DNA of 40,504 bases from an uncultured Ectothiorhodospiraceae bacterium (GTDB lineage Bacteria; Pseudomonadota; Gammaproteobacteria; UBA6429; Thiohalophilaceae), in the NCBI GenBank assembly GCA_947260005.1, contig CAMYOL010000043.1, forward strand, positions 1 to 40,504, read 5' to 3'. The stretch's first letter is position 1, and each line of letters begins with the position of its first letter. The translations under genes were made by a program, and so were the position numbers. Positions 18,850 through 26,920 of this stretch are shown here, piece by piece. The notes under the pieces were generated by a model. It was not told the origin of the DNA and ran no database searches. It worked only from the letters and a program-made list of their open reading frames with translations.

Positions 18850-19001
18850 TTCGTCACCTTATTCGCTAATCGTTTAATGTAATCCCTAATCAATTGACTG
18901 AGGGTTGTTTTTTTATTATCTGCATATATAGCGGCATGTTCGACATCTTCTTTAATCGCGTTTATATGTAAATTGTGGTCAAACTGTTTTTTTCGTGGCA
19001 T
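18846..19001 (-). CDS. Ribbon-helix-helix-like regulator, 51 aa
   Basis: ATG 19001 (MPRKKQFDHNLHINAIKEDV) with AAGGA upstream; the longer frame to 19067 crosses the promoter region. EHAAIYADNKKTTLSQLIRD then YIKRLANKVTK matches an Arc/CopG fold. As first gene of the leftward early operon, next to divergent promoters, it is a candidate autoregulator. Confidence 0.65.
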   Translation of the reverse strand: MPRKKQFDHNLHINAIKEDVEHAAIYADNKKTTLSQLIRDYIKRLANKVTK

Positions 19002-19013
19002 TGAAAATATTCC

Positions 19014-19042
19014 TTGATTAATTTTAAACGTGTACATATAAT
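19014..19042 (+). promoter_or_regulatory. Rightward early promoter at the divergent switch
   Basis: TTGATT (19014-19019), 17-nt spacer, TATAAT (19037-19042), leading to the ATG at 19076 with AAGGTGA. On the opposite strand a TTGTTT-16-TATATT-like pair overlaps it and could start the leftward operon, so the two promoters would compete. Confidence 0.65.
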
Positions 19043-19075
19043 ATAACACATACAGATTACAAAACAAGGTGAATT

Positions 19076-19255
19076 ATGAGTGAGATAGAAAACCAATGGT
19101 ATGTCGATGCACTAGTCCGGTGGTGGGATTTGAATAGTCATGATACCGTAATGGTATTACATGGTATGTTCCTGGGCACACCTATCAATTCCATAGCTCA
19201 TGGTGAAATAATGTTTCTGCTGGAAGTGATCATGACAAAAAGAGGTTTAGCATGA
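19076..19255 (+). CDS. Hypothetical protein, 59 aa
   Basis: MSEIENQWYVDALVRWWDLN then SHDTVMVLHGMFLGTPINSI. First gene of the rightward operon; AAGGTGA 6 nt before the ATG. Helical with aromatic residues. Overlaps the next gene by 4 nt (ATGA). Not recognised. Confidence 0.65.
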   Translation: MSEIENQWYVDALVRWWDLNSHDTVMVLHGMFLGTPINSIAHGEIMFLLEVIMTKRGLA

Positions 19256-19515
19256 CAGACATACTCAACAACATCCCAATACAGCACCAACTAGCATTCT
19301 GGACAGGGTTTTGCATCCTGCTCATACTGACTGTGTTTTTCCTCGGGTTTTGGCTGGTTGCATTGCACTTAAAGGCACGTCAGTACGATAACCAGACCAG
19401 CCTGGATATTCAGCAAGCAGACCGTGAATTGAAACAGAACAAGAAACGGAGAGCCGCACAGCATTTTGTACCGGCTAGAAAGTTTAAAACTAACTATAAC
19501 AAGAGGTCTTTATAA
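19252..19515 (+). CDS. Single-span membrane protein, 87 aa
   Basis: A short N-terminus, then one long hydrophobic helix (LAFWTGFCILLILTVFFLGF and WLVALHL) and a strongly basic cytoplasmic tail (KQNKKRRAAQHFVPARKFKT). TAATG coupling to the annealing-protein gene. May tether replication or interfere with the host membrane; unknown. Confidence 0.65.
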   Translation: MTDILNNIPIQHQLAFWTGFCILLILTVFFLGFWLVALHLKARQYDNQTSLDIQQADRELKQNKKRRAAQHFVPARKFKTNYNKRSL

Positions 19516-20387
19516 TGACTGATAATTTAGAATTATGGAAATTAGTGGGTAAAACAGACCCTCGGTTTGTTAAGAGCGGTACAGGCAAAGGGTACAGCTA
19601 CAGCGCCATTGCCCCTTATTATCAAATGATGCTAGCCACCGAGCAATTCGGACCATACGGCAAAGCATGGGGATTATTTAATACTAGATTCACATTCATA
19701 CCTGACACAGATATGGTTTTGTTTGAGTGCGTGTTTAAATTCCCTGAAGGTGAATTTCCGATCTCTAACGTCATAAAATACAAAGGCATAGGTCAAAATA
19801 ATAAAGAAGATGACGACTTTGCAAAAAAAGTTGAGACTGACACAATTACTAAATCATTGTCTCGATTAGGATTTAATAATGATGTATTCCTTGGTAAATT
19901 TGATGATTCCAGGTACGTAGACGATTTAAACAGAGAGATAAACCAATCTGAATTCTTTAACCAACACCAAGAATTAATTGAATTAGTTAAGAATGGTGTT
20001 AATGCAGGGCCAACCGATCCACTGTGGATTGAATCAAGTTTAAAATGGTATTTAGCCGGCGAAGAAGTCCAAAAAGGTTTATGGGTAGCGCCCACAAAAG
20101 GCGGTCCATTCTCGACAGAAGAACGCAAAATAATCAAATCTGTGGAATGGTATAATGCAATGTATGATTCATTGGACGAACAACTAATCAACGAAGTTAT
20201 AACTCAAAGTGAAAAATACATAGAAAATCAAGACTACTCCGAGCTATATACAATATGGAGTGAATTGTCAGCGCTTGAGAAGCAAATAATAAAATACCAT
20301 ATGCCTGAAACTTTAAAACAATTGGTACATAACGCATTAACCGAACAAGCAAGGCTAATGATTCAGCATAAGAAAGGAAAATCATGA
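19515..20387 (+). CDS. Rad52-like single-strand annealing protein (DUF1071-like)
   Basis: 290 residues. The N-terminus WKLVGKTDPRFVKSGTGKGY then SAIAPYYQMMLATEQFGPYG and KAWGL is the DUF1071/Sak-type annealing-protein pattern (W..V..TDP..T........I..YY.I..AT..FG..G..WG). A Lys/Asp/Glu-rich middle with DTITKSLSRLGFNNDVFLGK follows. These proteins anneal ssDNA during recombination-dependent replication. It fits the NinB-, Ref- and DUF1064-like genes in the leftward operon. The C-terminal 120 residues are helical and unassigned. Confidence 0.75.
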   Translation: MTDNLELWKLVGKTDPRFVKSGTGKGYSYSAIAPYYQMMLATEQFGPYGKAWGLFNTRFTFIPDTDMVLFECVFKFPEGEFPISNVIKYKGIGQNNKEDDDFAKKVETDTITKSLSRLGFNNDVFLGKFDDSRYVDDLNREINQSEFFNQHQELIELVKNGVNAGPTDPLWIESSLKWYLAGEEVQKGLWVAPTKGGPFSTEERKIIKSVEWYNAMYDSLDEQLINEVITQSEKYIENQDYSELYTIWSELSALEKQIIKYHMPETLKQLVHNALTEQARLMIQHKKGKS

Positions 20388-20476
20388 AAACATTTAAAAA
20401 TTATCCGATTATACTATTAAGTAGCACTCTATTTATCTGTTTTTGTGTTTTGTTTATATTGGAGTTGAGTAAGTAA
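20384..20476 (+). CDS. Tiny membrane protein, 30 aa
   Basis: MKTFKNYPIILLSSTLFICF then CVLFILELSK: one transmembrane helix. AAGGAAA before the ATG; ATGA overlap with the annealing gene. Confidence 0.5.
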   Translation: MKTFKNYPIILLSSTLFICFCVLFILELSK

Positions 20477-20482
20477 GTTTAT

Positions 20483-20694
20483 GGGTATGCGGCGTGGAAA
20501 GTAGACATGCTGAGACGACATAAGAGCAGATTGGGTTAGTGGCAGCATGGCGAAATCCATGCCAGCGGCGCTGGTTAAAGTCTCAATAGACGCCAAGCCG
20601 GAATGCTTTCTATTGCAATATAGGACTAGACAAGATTCGGACCCATGTCGTTAACTTGCTCATTAGCCGGAGTAACGCCCGGCCATACCCGCCA
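20483..20694 (+). ncRNA. Candidate structured RNA with tRNA-acceptor-like closing stem
   Basis: A gene-free 230-bp stretch, richer in G+C than its surroundings. GGGTATG (20483-20489) pairs perfectly with CATACCC (20684-20690), followed by GCCA. Directly 5' of CATACCC is a 5-bp hairpin GCCGG-AGTAACGC-CCGGC (20666-20683), in the place of a T arm. Internal hairpins are GCATGG-CGAAAT-CCATGC (20545-20562) and CCAGC-GGC-GCTGG (20562-20574). The loop is not a canonical T loop and U8 is absent, so it is not an ordinary tRNA. A 35-codon frame from 20547 is an alternative reading. Confidence 0.45.
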
Positions 20695-20710
20695 TTAATA
20701 GGTGATATAT

Positions 20711-20776
20711 ATGCAAATGTACTTAATAATGTTTATTATTTGTATCCTACTATCAATTGTAATTCATGTATGGTGA
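20711..20776 (+). CDS. Tiny membrane peptide, 21 aa
   Basis: MQMYLIMFIICILLSIVIHV then W; essentially a single hydrophobic helix. AGGTGAT 4 nt upstream of the ATG is a strong ribosome site. Immediately follows the candidate structured RNA. Confidence 0.45.
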   Translation: MQMYLIMFIICILLSIVIHVW

Positions 20777-20779
20777 TTT

Positions 20780-20944
20780 ATGAATAAACAGGAACTAGAA
20801 GAGAAACAACTATTTGACGCAATTATGAACCGTAAGCCTGCGACCCTGGATGAAGCACTATCTATTATGTTTCAAGAGCACCAAGACCAAGCCCGGTTAT
20901 GGGATGATATGAAAACCAAACTAGTGGAGCACTACTACAAATGA
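20780..20944 (+). CDS. Hypothetical helical protein, 54 aa
   Basis: MNKQELEEKQLFDAIMNRKP then ATLDEALSIMFQEHQDQARL, acidic and amphipathic. GGTGAT before the ATG, TGA overlapping the next ATG. Not recognised. Confidence 0.6.
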   Translation: MNKQELEEKQLFDAIMNRKPATLDEALSIMFQEHQDQARLWDDMKTKLVEHYYK

Positions 20945-21165
20945 AAGTGACGAAATTATGGAACGGCAACATTGTATTAAGTGATGTTTCTAACGATGAT
21001 CTAAAGCAGCTCTATATTCGCACAAGCCTAACAAATTCGGCTGTCAATGAGGCTACAATGATTGACTATAGAGGCGAGCGCGTAAGTGGGTTCGATGGCA
21101 AGAAAGTCCCTGATACAGCATTTGGCTGTGAATTCTCGTGTCTGTTTGACGGAATTTGGGATTAA
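20941..21165 (+). CDS. Hypothetical protein, 74 aa
   Basis: MKVTKLWNGNIVLSDVSNDD, then YRGERVSGFDGKKVPDTAFG and CEFSCLFDGIWD; beta-rich with a C-terminal Cys pair. TAATG coupling to the next gene. Not recognised. Confidence 0.65.
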   Translation: MKVTKLWNGNIVLSDVSNDDLKQLYIRTSLTNSAVNEATMIDYRGERVSGFDGKKVPDTAFGCEFSCLFDGIWD

Positions 21166-21350
21166 TGCCCTACCTCCCAAACGGTGACTATTACAGCAGT
21201 ACGACGGACTGTCCGGATGTGGAGACTAAAGCCGTAACCTGCCTTTTATGCGGGAAAAAGTACGAGATTCCGCCAAGGTTTAAGGATCGGGGTTGTCCTA
21301 ATTGCGCGAATGTTGCTCTCAAACTGCGGGGTATGGTTCTGTCCAGGTGA
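21165..21350 (+). CDS. Small zinc-ribbon protein, 61 aa
   Basis: ATG 21165 (MPYLPNGDYYSSTTDCPDVE), then VTCLLCGKKYEIPPRFKDRG followed by CPNCANVALKLRG. Two CxxC motifs about 18 residues apart form a rubredoxin-like knuckle. Last gene of the rightward operon; its end overlaps the convergent 47-aa gene by 32 nt. Confidence 0.65.
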   Translation: MPYLPNGDYYSSTTDCPDVETKAVTCLLCGKKYEIPPRFKDRGCPNCANVALKLRGMVLSR

Positions 21351-21462
21351 ATGTCGAGTTCTTGACGTTGTCGACGCCCTGTTTTATTTCTGCATAAGCC
21401 CACATGGTGAAGGTCCATGTTGCGGTTGCGCCCACTATATAACCTAATAAAACGGCATTCAT
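21319..21462 (-). CDS. Small membrane protein of the lysis cassette, 47 aa
   Basis: MNAVLLGYIVGATATWTFTM then WAYAEIKQGVDNVKNSTFTW. One N-terminal transmembrane segment and a short periplasmic or cytoplasmic tail. ATGA overlap with the DUF1353-like gene. Possibly a lysis accessory; last gene before convergence with the rightward operon. Confidence 0.55.
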   Translation of the reverse strand: MNAVLLGYIVGATATWTFTMWAYAEIKQGVDNVKNSTFTWTEPYPAV

Positions 21463-21815
21463 TCCGGGTACTCTGAGTTGTAATATTTTACGGCATTATA
21501 CATCACCCAGATTTTCCAGGGTTTTACACCGTCATATTGCATGATTCGTTTAAAAATCAAATCGGATTCATCAATAGAGTACTCGTAATCTAAACCGTAT
21601 GTCGCGTAAAGATAATCATGAGCGACGCTGGCAGAACCGTATTTCCCGTTAGGTGGTAGTATATTGTGAAAAAATCGTGGAACACTGGCAAGATTTGTGA
21701 TAAATCCTTCGGGAATTACAATTTCACCGGCGTCCCACTTAACAGGGGAGGATTCTGTTACCCTATACTTTGTCGCAGATATAACCTGCAACCCGAGGTC
21801 TTGGATATTATTCAC
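21459..21815 (-). CDS. DUF1353-like protein, possible lysis enzyme
   Basis: 118 residues, GTG start at 21815. Motif IVIPEGFITNLASVPRFFHN, then ILPPNGKYGSASVAHDYLYA: the DUF1353 signature G-F-x-T-D/N-L-A-S-V-P ... A-x-x-x-H-D-x-L-Y. These proteins are frequent near phage lysis genes, and the conserved His-Asp suggests hydrolase activity, unproven. The usual motif Asp is Asn here (ITN). It may replace the decayed M15 gene nearby. Confidence 0.8.
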   Translation of the reverse strand: MNNIQDLGLQVISATKYRVTESSPVKWDAGEIVIPEGFITNLASVPRFFHNILPPNGKYGSASVAHDYLYATYGLDYEYSIDESDLIFKRIMQYDGVKPWKIWVMYNAVKYYNSEYPE

Positions 21816-21981
21816 TTAAGAATTCCGATGCTTTGTCACGGTTTTTAACCCGAATCGAGTCAAGTTCCTCCTGGGTCACGTCGCGTCCCTCAGATTGAGC
21901 TTTACTCAACAAAGCTTGTAATTCAGAACTTAATTCAAGCAATCCTGCTAAAATATCCAACACTAATATTGCGTTAGTCAT
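21808..21981 (-). CDS. Hypothetical helical protein, 57 aa
   Basis: MTNAILVLDILAGLLELSSE then LQALLSKAQSEGRDVTQEEL; amphipathic helices with a charged C-terminus. Common small companion in phage lysis regions, role unknown. Overlaps both neighbours by a few nt. Confidence 0.65.
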   Translation of the reverse strand: MTNAILVLDILAGLLELSSELQALLSKAQSEGRDVTQEELDSIRVKNRDKASEFLSE

Positions 21982-22322
21982 TATTTATCCTCCTGAGCGG
22001 CAAGTGTAGAGCGCAGCAGATCAAGCGTTGATGTAGCCAATTCTAATTGTGTTTCTGCGCTGGTAATGTCTCCGATCTTCATTGATGCATTGATGGCATT
22101 CATGGTGACTTCTATGTTTTTAACAATCTCATCCAGTTTCAATTTGGTCTCAGCAGATAACCTGCCCTCGCGTTTATGCAATAGGGCTTTATCCAGCAAC
22201 ACGCCATAGGAAATCTCAAAAGCGGCAACCTGTTTATTGAACGTATCAATTGGCGGCGTGGTAAAAAGACTACAGCCAGTAAGGAAAATAGCCAAAAGCA
22301 GGTATCGATAATCTAGTTTCAT
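21981..22322 (-). CDS. Small lipoprotein (outer-spanin-like or lysis lipoprotein)
   Basis: 113 residues. MKLDYRYLLLAIFLTGC is a lipoprotein signal with lipobox LTGC. The mature part is helical (LDKALLHKREGRLSAETKLK ... LELATSTLDLLRSTLAAQED). Position next to the holin suggests a role in the final envelope step, like an outer-membrane spanin subunit. No companion inner-membrane spanin is certain; 22749-23090 is a candidate. Confidence 0.65.
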   Translation of the reverse strand: MKLDYRYLLLAIFLTGCSLFTTPPIDTFNKQVAAFEISYGVLLDKALLHKREGRLSAETKLKLDEIVKNIEVTMNAINASMKIGDITSAETQLELATSTLDLLRSTLAAQEDK

Positions 22323-22525
22323 TTTAATTGCTCCTTGATTGACGTGTCACCGTTCATAAACCCGGTTAGGAACGCCATTAAGACACCTAACCATGCGATT
22401 AACGGGATTAACCCGAGTTGGCCAAGGGTAAGGGCCATGCCCCCCTCCATCGAGCTTAGAGAGCTAATTAGAGCGCCTAACGCACCAATCAGGCCAACGA
22501 ATAGTCGTTTTAGTTTCGGGTTCAT
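22319..22525 (-). CDS. Holin-like protein, 68 aa
   Basis: MNPKLKRLFVGLIGALGALI, then a second hydrophobic helix LGLIPLIAWLGVLMAFLTGF and a charged tail. Two transmembrane segments, positively charged N-terminus, lysis context: a small phage holin that would permeabilise the inner membrane. ATGA overlap with the lipoprotein gene. Confidence 0.7.
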   Translation of the reverse strand: MNPKLKRLFVGLIGALGALISSLSSMEGGMALTLGQLGLIPLIAWLGVLMAFLTGFMNGDTSIKEQLK

Positions 22526-22714
22526 GTAACCTCCGGGTATCGTGGTTGATATTCTAAGTGTATATGATCTTTCTCTAATACGACATCATAATGCCGGTTA
22601 AGACGTGATAACGAACTCAACACCATGTTTTCTGTACACTTCACTAGCAACAAGCAAGCCAAATAGTAGCTCTGGTGTCATGGATGGGTTAACGCTATCG
22701 TTTTTTAGATTCAT
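22522..22714 (-). pseudogene. Gutted M15-type endopeptidase (endolysin remnant)
   Basis: An N-terminal fragment MNLKNDSVNPSMTPELLFGL ... VYRKHGVEFVITS ends at 22598. A +1-shifted frame resumes at once: RLNRHYDVVLEKDHIHLEYQ then PRYPEVT, ending at 22522. Both pieces match phage M15-like D-Ala endopeptidases (..LL.A..VY...G.E.V.TS / YDVVLE.DHIH.E). The middle, which holds the first zinc ligands (S-x-H-x-x-G-x-A-x-D), is absent. It looks like a deletion with frameshift, so no active enzyme is expected unless assembled by other means. Confidence 0.7.
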
Positions 22715-22748
22715 AATTTACATTAATTTTACAGTGTTCAATAAAAGA

Positions 22749-23090
22749 TCATGGCTTGTTCTGTGTCGTTTTTGGCCAATGGTAATTCGCTCTATAATTC
22801 AGTTTGTCCACTTTATTATTAAGTAAATCATAACTATCATATAATTTGTTGTAACTTTGGATTCGTTCTAAACGATTTTCTTTTATTTCAATCTCGATAT
22901 TGTCCAGCTTTTTGTCCACATTTTTGTCATGCTGCAGACTTGCTCCGCTATCGAATGATTGTTTTATCTGCAATCCCACTAATGACACAATTCCAATGAC
23001 CACGACAGGCGCTATAATACTTCCGAATATTCTTTGTAATAGTTCGTTTTGCATATCATACGGCCTTCTGTTCATTGGTGCTGTAATCAT
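22749..23090 (-). CDS. Membrane-anchored coiled-coil protein (inner spanin-like)
   Basis: 113 residues. NRRPYDMQNELLQRIFGSII, then one hydrophobic helix APVVVIGIVSLVGLQ and a long charged coiled coil VDKKLDNIEIEIKENRLERI ... LNNKVDKLNY. This N-in single-span plus coiled-coil plan suits an inner-membrane spanin or antiholin-like protein. First gene of the lysis cassette after the tailspike. Confidence 0.6.
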   Translation of the reverse strand: MITAPMNRRPYDMQNELLQRIFGSIIAPVVVIGIVSLVGLQIKQSFDSGASLQHDKNVDKKLDNIEIEIKENRLERIQSYNKLYDSYDLLNNKVDKLNYRANYHWPKTTQNKP

Positions 23091-23132
23091 ATTTTAGCAT
23101 AGTCCTTTATAACTTGTTTAAAGTTTGATCAG

Positions 23133-25061
23133 TTACGTTAATTGCACTATTACCGATGCTTTAGGGCAATCATATACCGCACCGGTCGAATGCGAAAATG
23201 TTTGCATATTAAAAGACCCTGTACCCTGGCCGTATATATCGATGATTGGCCCAATAGTAACCCCAAAGCCCTGTCCTGTTGCTGCTACCGCGTATGTCGC
23301 TGCCGGCAATGCATTGGTAAATGTTATAGTGTAATTTCCTGTACTGTTTCTTGTAACCGTTGTCACATTAAAACCATCTGTAGGCGCATTTGCTCCAGTC
23401 AATGTCCCGTCGAATTGACACCAAGCGCTAGTTGTTTGCAACCCGTGTACAATGTTTTGTATTCCTGCGCTCGTGGTGGAATTATCAACTATTGCAATAA
23501 AGGCATTGTTTAAACTGGTAAAATCTGTGATATGCGATGGTACAGTTAATGTTATTCCAAGACCTTGATTGCTCTCAAAAATCAGGTTTGTAAATGTCCC
23601 GGTTCCAGTAAAAGTAATAACATCTGAGCCTATTTTGGTATTTTGAACTGTTAATAAACGACCTGACCCTGCAGTTGTATCTAACTCAAGAAATCCTCCA
23701 CCGGTTGGGTTATTTTCCGACCATCCATCTTTGAAGACAATATTATCAATCGCACCAGCGACACTTGGCGCTATTTTCAAGCCCATATTAGTATTATTCT
23801 GCAATAAGCAGCCATCGAAAAATACATTAGAACATGCGGTTAATAAGATACCATCAACGCACGTTTGAAACTCTGATCGATAAAAATGCAAATCACTGGA
23901 CAGTGATGGGATTGATAATCCTGTTGTGCAACCGCGAACTTTGGCATTCAGTGCATCCAACTCAAATACGTTTTCAATTTCAAGTCCTGTCGCGAAGTTC
24001 GCAATCATCACGTCTCGTAAAGTACAAGGTGCCACAGCAAGCGCCGCCGTGCCTATCTCCACACCTTTAGATGTTCCCGAACCAGGACCAATTAACGCTA
24101 AATTTTGTAATCCATATTGCCATACTGTGGAGCTACCTGTCAGACTTAACGCCGTACCACTTGTGGTTGTTGATCTTAATATTGTTCCTAAGTTGATTGA
24201 TTTACTATCCCATGCGGCATTACCAAATGGATTATTGGCGCGAACATTCTCACCCTTACCTCTAATAATTATAGATTTATCAGTGGTTAAAGTTGTGAAA
24301 GTGATATCACCGTATGGCAGCTCAATAATGGTCCCTGTGCTTGCTTTGGCAATTGCTGCCTGTAACTTACTGGTTTCATCCGATCCATCAGCCAGTACAT
24401 TAAAATCAATACCCGCGTCAATTATCCTATTTTTGTCATAATCAAATGCGTTAAATGGAGAACTGTCTGTCAACGCCCGTTCTCTTGGGCTTTTAATGTC
24501 AACATAAGCCGTATCCATAGAAGTATGAAGCGTGCTTACTACCGGAGGGCTTGAGTCGTCTATTATGTTTTTAACTGTGACTGTGGTTAATGTTGTGAAG
24601 GCACTGGTATCGATTGTCCAAAACCGATCAGCACCGCCAGTCGAATAACCTCTTCGCCCTGGTTTGTAAATTGCTGTCTGATTGCCCACAAGCGTGAAAG
24701 TCGTTGCGTTTACATAGGTTGCAACTTCCTGGCTTATCCACTCAACCTCTGTATTAAATGAAATGTTATCGGCAATTTGAGTGGCGTTTGTCGTATCGTT
24801 GGCGTCGGCTTCTGCTTCGGTCGGGAACAGCCATGCATCATAATCAGAATTTACATAAGGGATGAACCTCGGACCTAACAGCCCTGTTATAAAAAACCCT
24901 GAAGTATCCAACGGGCATTTGACTAACAATGTCCCTGCTGCCGCATCGGTTGCCATGCTCAACGGCGTTGTTGTGCCGGCTAAATAGAATTTCAGATAAT
25001 AATTAGCAAATTCAGCACTATCATACTGGGTTAATAAATTACTTACTGGTAAATACGCCAT
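23133..25061 (-). CDS. Beta-helix tailspike
   Basis: 642 residues. The N-terminal 110 residues (MAYLPVSNLLTQYDSAEFAN, YYLKFYLAGTTTPL) form a virion-binding head found on many podovirus spikes. Residues about 200-500 are a pectate-lyase-fold beta-helix: LQAAIAKASTGTIIELPYGD, IIIRGKGENV, LRDVMIANFATGLEI, VFFDGCLLQNNTNMGLK. The C-terminal part (NIVHGLQTT...) is a common trimer-cap type. It would bind and perhaps cut host surface polysaccharide. Ends at 23133; overlaps the ejection gene by one base. Confidence 0.85.
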   Translation of the reverse strand: MAYLPVSNLLTQYDSAEFANYYLKFYLAGTTTPLSMATDAAAGTLLVKCPLDTSGFFITGLLGPRFIPYVNSDYDAWLFPTEAEADANDTTNATQIADNISFNTEVEWISQEVATYVNATTFTLVGNQTAIYKPGRRGYSTGGADRFWTIDTSAFTTLTTVTVKNIIDDSSPPVVSTLHTSMDTAYVDIKSPRERALTDSSPFNAFDYDKNRIIDAGIDFNVLADGSDETSKLQAAIAKASTGTIIELPYGDITFTTLTTDKSIIIRGKGENVRANNPFGNAAWDSKSINLGTILRSTTTSGTALSLTGSSTVWQYGLQNLALIGPGSGTSKGVEIGTAALAVAPCTLRDVMIANFATGLEIENVFELDALNAKVRGCTTGLSIPSLSSDLHFYRSEFQTCVDGILLTACSNVFFDGCLLQNNTNMGLKIAPSVAGAIDNIVFKDGWSENNPTGGGFLELDTTAGSGRLLTVQNTKIGSDVITFTGTGTFTNLIFESNQGLGITLTVPSHITDFTSLNNAFIAIVDNSTTSAGIQNIVHGLQTTSAWCQFDGTLTGANAPTDGFNVTTVTRNSTGNYTITFTNALPAATYAVAATGQGFGVTIGPIIDIYGQGTGSFNMQTFSHSTGAVYDCPKASVIVQLT

Positions 25062-26920
25062 TATTGCGTTGCCTCAATCTGGACTAATGCGGGTAAAACA
25101 TTCCTGATCTCTGCTGGTTTCAGCCCTTTATCTTTTAGTACTTGAACCGCGTCAAATCGGCCCTGGCCCGTTGCTGTGAATCGAGTTAATTTTAATGCCT
25201 CAGAATCGGATAGACCCGTTAATCTGCCAAATGCACGTGCTAGCAGATTAGCTTTTGTCGTATCGCCTAACTCTACTTTTCTATTTACTGATTGCTCTGC
25301 CGCTCGCCTTAATTGCGTCTCTGACCCCCTAACCAATTTAGACATAGTATCCCTAAAAGTAACCTCTGTTTGAACGAAGTCCCTCAACTCATCAAATCCT
25401 TTTTTCCCGATTATTGATGCGATTTTTTCCTTATTATTTGACGAGCTTATAAAATTCATAGCGGCTGCTGTATCCTCTTTAACCTTACCTATTTGGTTTT
25501 TAATAGCTCCGGCCAACCCACTAAGTGCCGCCTCTTTTTCTGAAGGATTCATTGCGTTAAATTCTATTCGCGCTTGGCTTGGCGACACTTTGGTACTAAA
25601 AATATCACCGCCAAATTTTAATGAATTTAGCATTTCCGAATCCCCCGAAAACATATCCCTTGCTGTTTTATAATCTTTGTTGGTATCCAGTATTTTTAGC
25701 AATTGATTTTTAACCTTTACAACTGAAGCACCTACCTTACTTAATTTTCCAAACTCGGTTGTATTTGCTTGAATAACGTCATCTAATCCTTGCTTTATAT
25801 CATCCCATGTCTGCACATTTGCATTAGCTAAATTTTCTGGAAGCTCTCTCCCTTCGTTACTGGCGATACGTCTCGCTCTCGGTATCGCTCTTTGTACTGC
25901 ATCAGTTTGTAACAGTCTTGTTAATTTTCTTGCGACCTTTTGATTCCCTTTTATTGTTCTTGAAATAGGCTGTGAATACGCTTTCTTATATAATGGCCTT
26001 GCTTTGGCAGCTCTATCAGCCAATAATGAGACGGTGTCCTGAAAAATATCACCATCCTTACCTAAAATCTCACTTACTTTGACTTGTAGTCGTTTAGACA
26101 ATCCTCGCGTTCTAGGAACCAAACCAGACTCAGCCAAATCTCTTGTTGCTGGCGACCTTCCTACAACACTTTGGGCTAAACCCTTAAACCCTGGGGATAC
26201 ATCAGCAAGTGTGCCTCTCTCCCCAAGCCCGGCTAATTGGTTAATCAATCTATCTTCATTGCCTATTTGTTTTGCTGTTTCCTTTAACTTTTCTGCTGCT
26301 GTCGGAGCAAACAACCGCCTTGCTCCACCACCAACAGCGCCAACTACGCTTGGAGTAACACCACCGGCTATGCCTGCAACTGTTTGACCAACCGGACCAG
26401 CTCCCGATTCTCTAGCGACTTCCGCCGCTGTGCCACCGCTTACCGCTGATAATGCTTGGGTTCCTGGTGCCGCGGTCAATGCCGTAGCCACCTCCGGCAC
26501 GGCCTTTGATACGGTTTGAGCGCCAGCGATACTACCCCCAACGCCAGACAAGGCCTTTGCCGCCCCGCCAACTATTCTTTCTTGCATGGTCTCCGGTACA
26601 GGTACGCCAACATCAGTTAATACTTTTGATATTGATTGCGTTGTAGAGGGGATATCTACTCCTGGTATCATACTCAAAGCCTGCCCAAGTGCATCTGCCG
26701 CTACTGCCGGCAAAGCCAATGCACCTTCAACCCCTGCGCGAACAGTTAAACCCATCTGTCTATTTAATTGACTCCCAAAAGTATCAGTATCCACCACTTT
26801 TGTTGGCTCCTGACTTACTTCTTGTGATGCAAAAAATTCATCGATGGCTAAGCCCATCTGTTCAGGTGTAGTCCCTTCAGGAAAATTAAATGTCTTACCT
26901 TGCGCGGTTGCTGTAGGCAT
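25061..26920 (-). CDS. Ejection (DNA-transfer) protein, gp16-like
   Basis: 619 residues. The short N-terminal motif TAQGKTFNFPEGTTPEQMGL (A-x-I-D-E-F) is typical of podovirus internal proteins. An Ala/Gly-rich hydrophobic region follows (VRAGVEGALALPAVAADALG, GGTAAEVARESGAGPVGQTV), then a long helical part. P22 gp16-type proteins leave the capsid with the DNA and help cross the inner membrane. Ordered with gp20- and gp7-like genes upstream. Confidence 0.75.
   Translation of the reverse strand: MPTATAQGKTFNFPEGTTPEQMGLAIDEFFASQEVSQEPTKVVDTDTFGSQLNRQMGLTVRAGVEGALALPAVAADALGQALSMIPGVDIPSTTQSISKVLTDVGVPVPETMQERIVGGAAKALSGVGGSIAGAQTVSKAVPEVATALTAAPGTQALSAVSGGTAAEVARESGAGPVGQTVAGIAGGVTPSVVGAVGGGARRLFAPTAAEKLKETAKQIGNEDRLINQLAGLGERGTLADVSPGFKGLAQSVVGRSPATRDLAESGLVPRTRGLSKRLQVKVSEILGKDGDIFQDTVSLLADRAAKARPLYKKAYSQPISRTIKGNQKVARKLTRLLQTDAVQRAIPRARRIASNEGRELPENLANANVQTWDDIKQGLDDVIQANTTEFGKLSKVGASVVKVKNQLLKILDTNKDYKTARDMFSGDSEMLNSLKFGGDIFSTKVSPSQARIEFNAMNPSEKEAALSGLAGAIKNQIGKVKEDTAAAMNFISSSNNKEKIASIIGKKGFDELRDFVQTEVTFRDTMSKLVRGSETQLRRAAEQSVNRKVELGDTTKANLLARAFGRLTGLSDSEALKLTRFTATGQGRFDAVQVLKDKGLKPAEIRNVLPALVQIEATQ

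Noticed and set aside
23133-25061. Long plus-strand frames opposite the tailspike and ejection genes (for example 23926-24441, 26900-27349)
   Set aside because: Antisense shadows of well-supported genes, without ribosome sites or protein-like composition.
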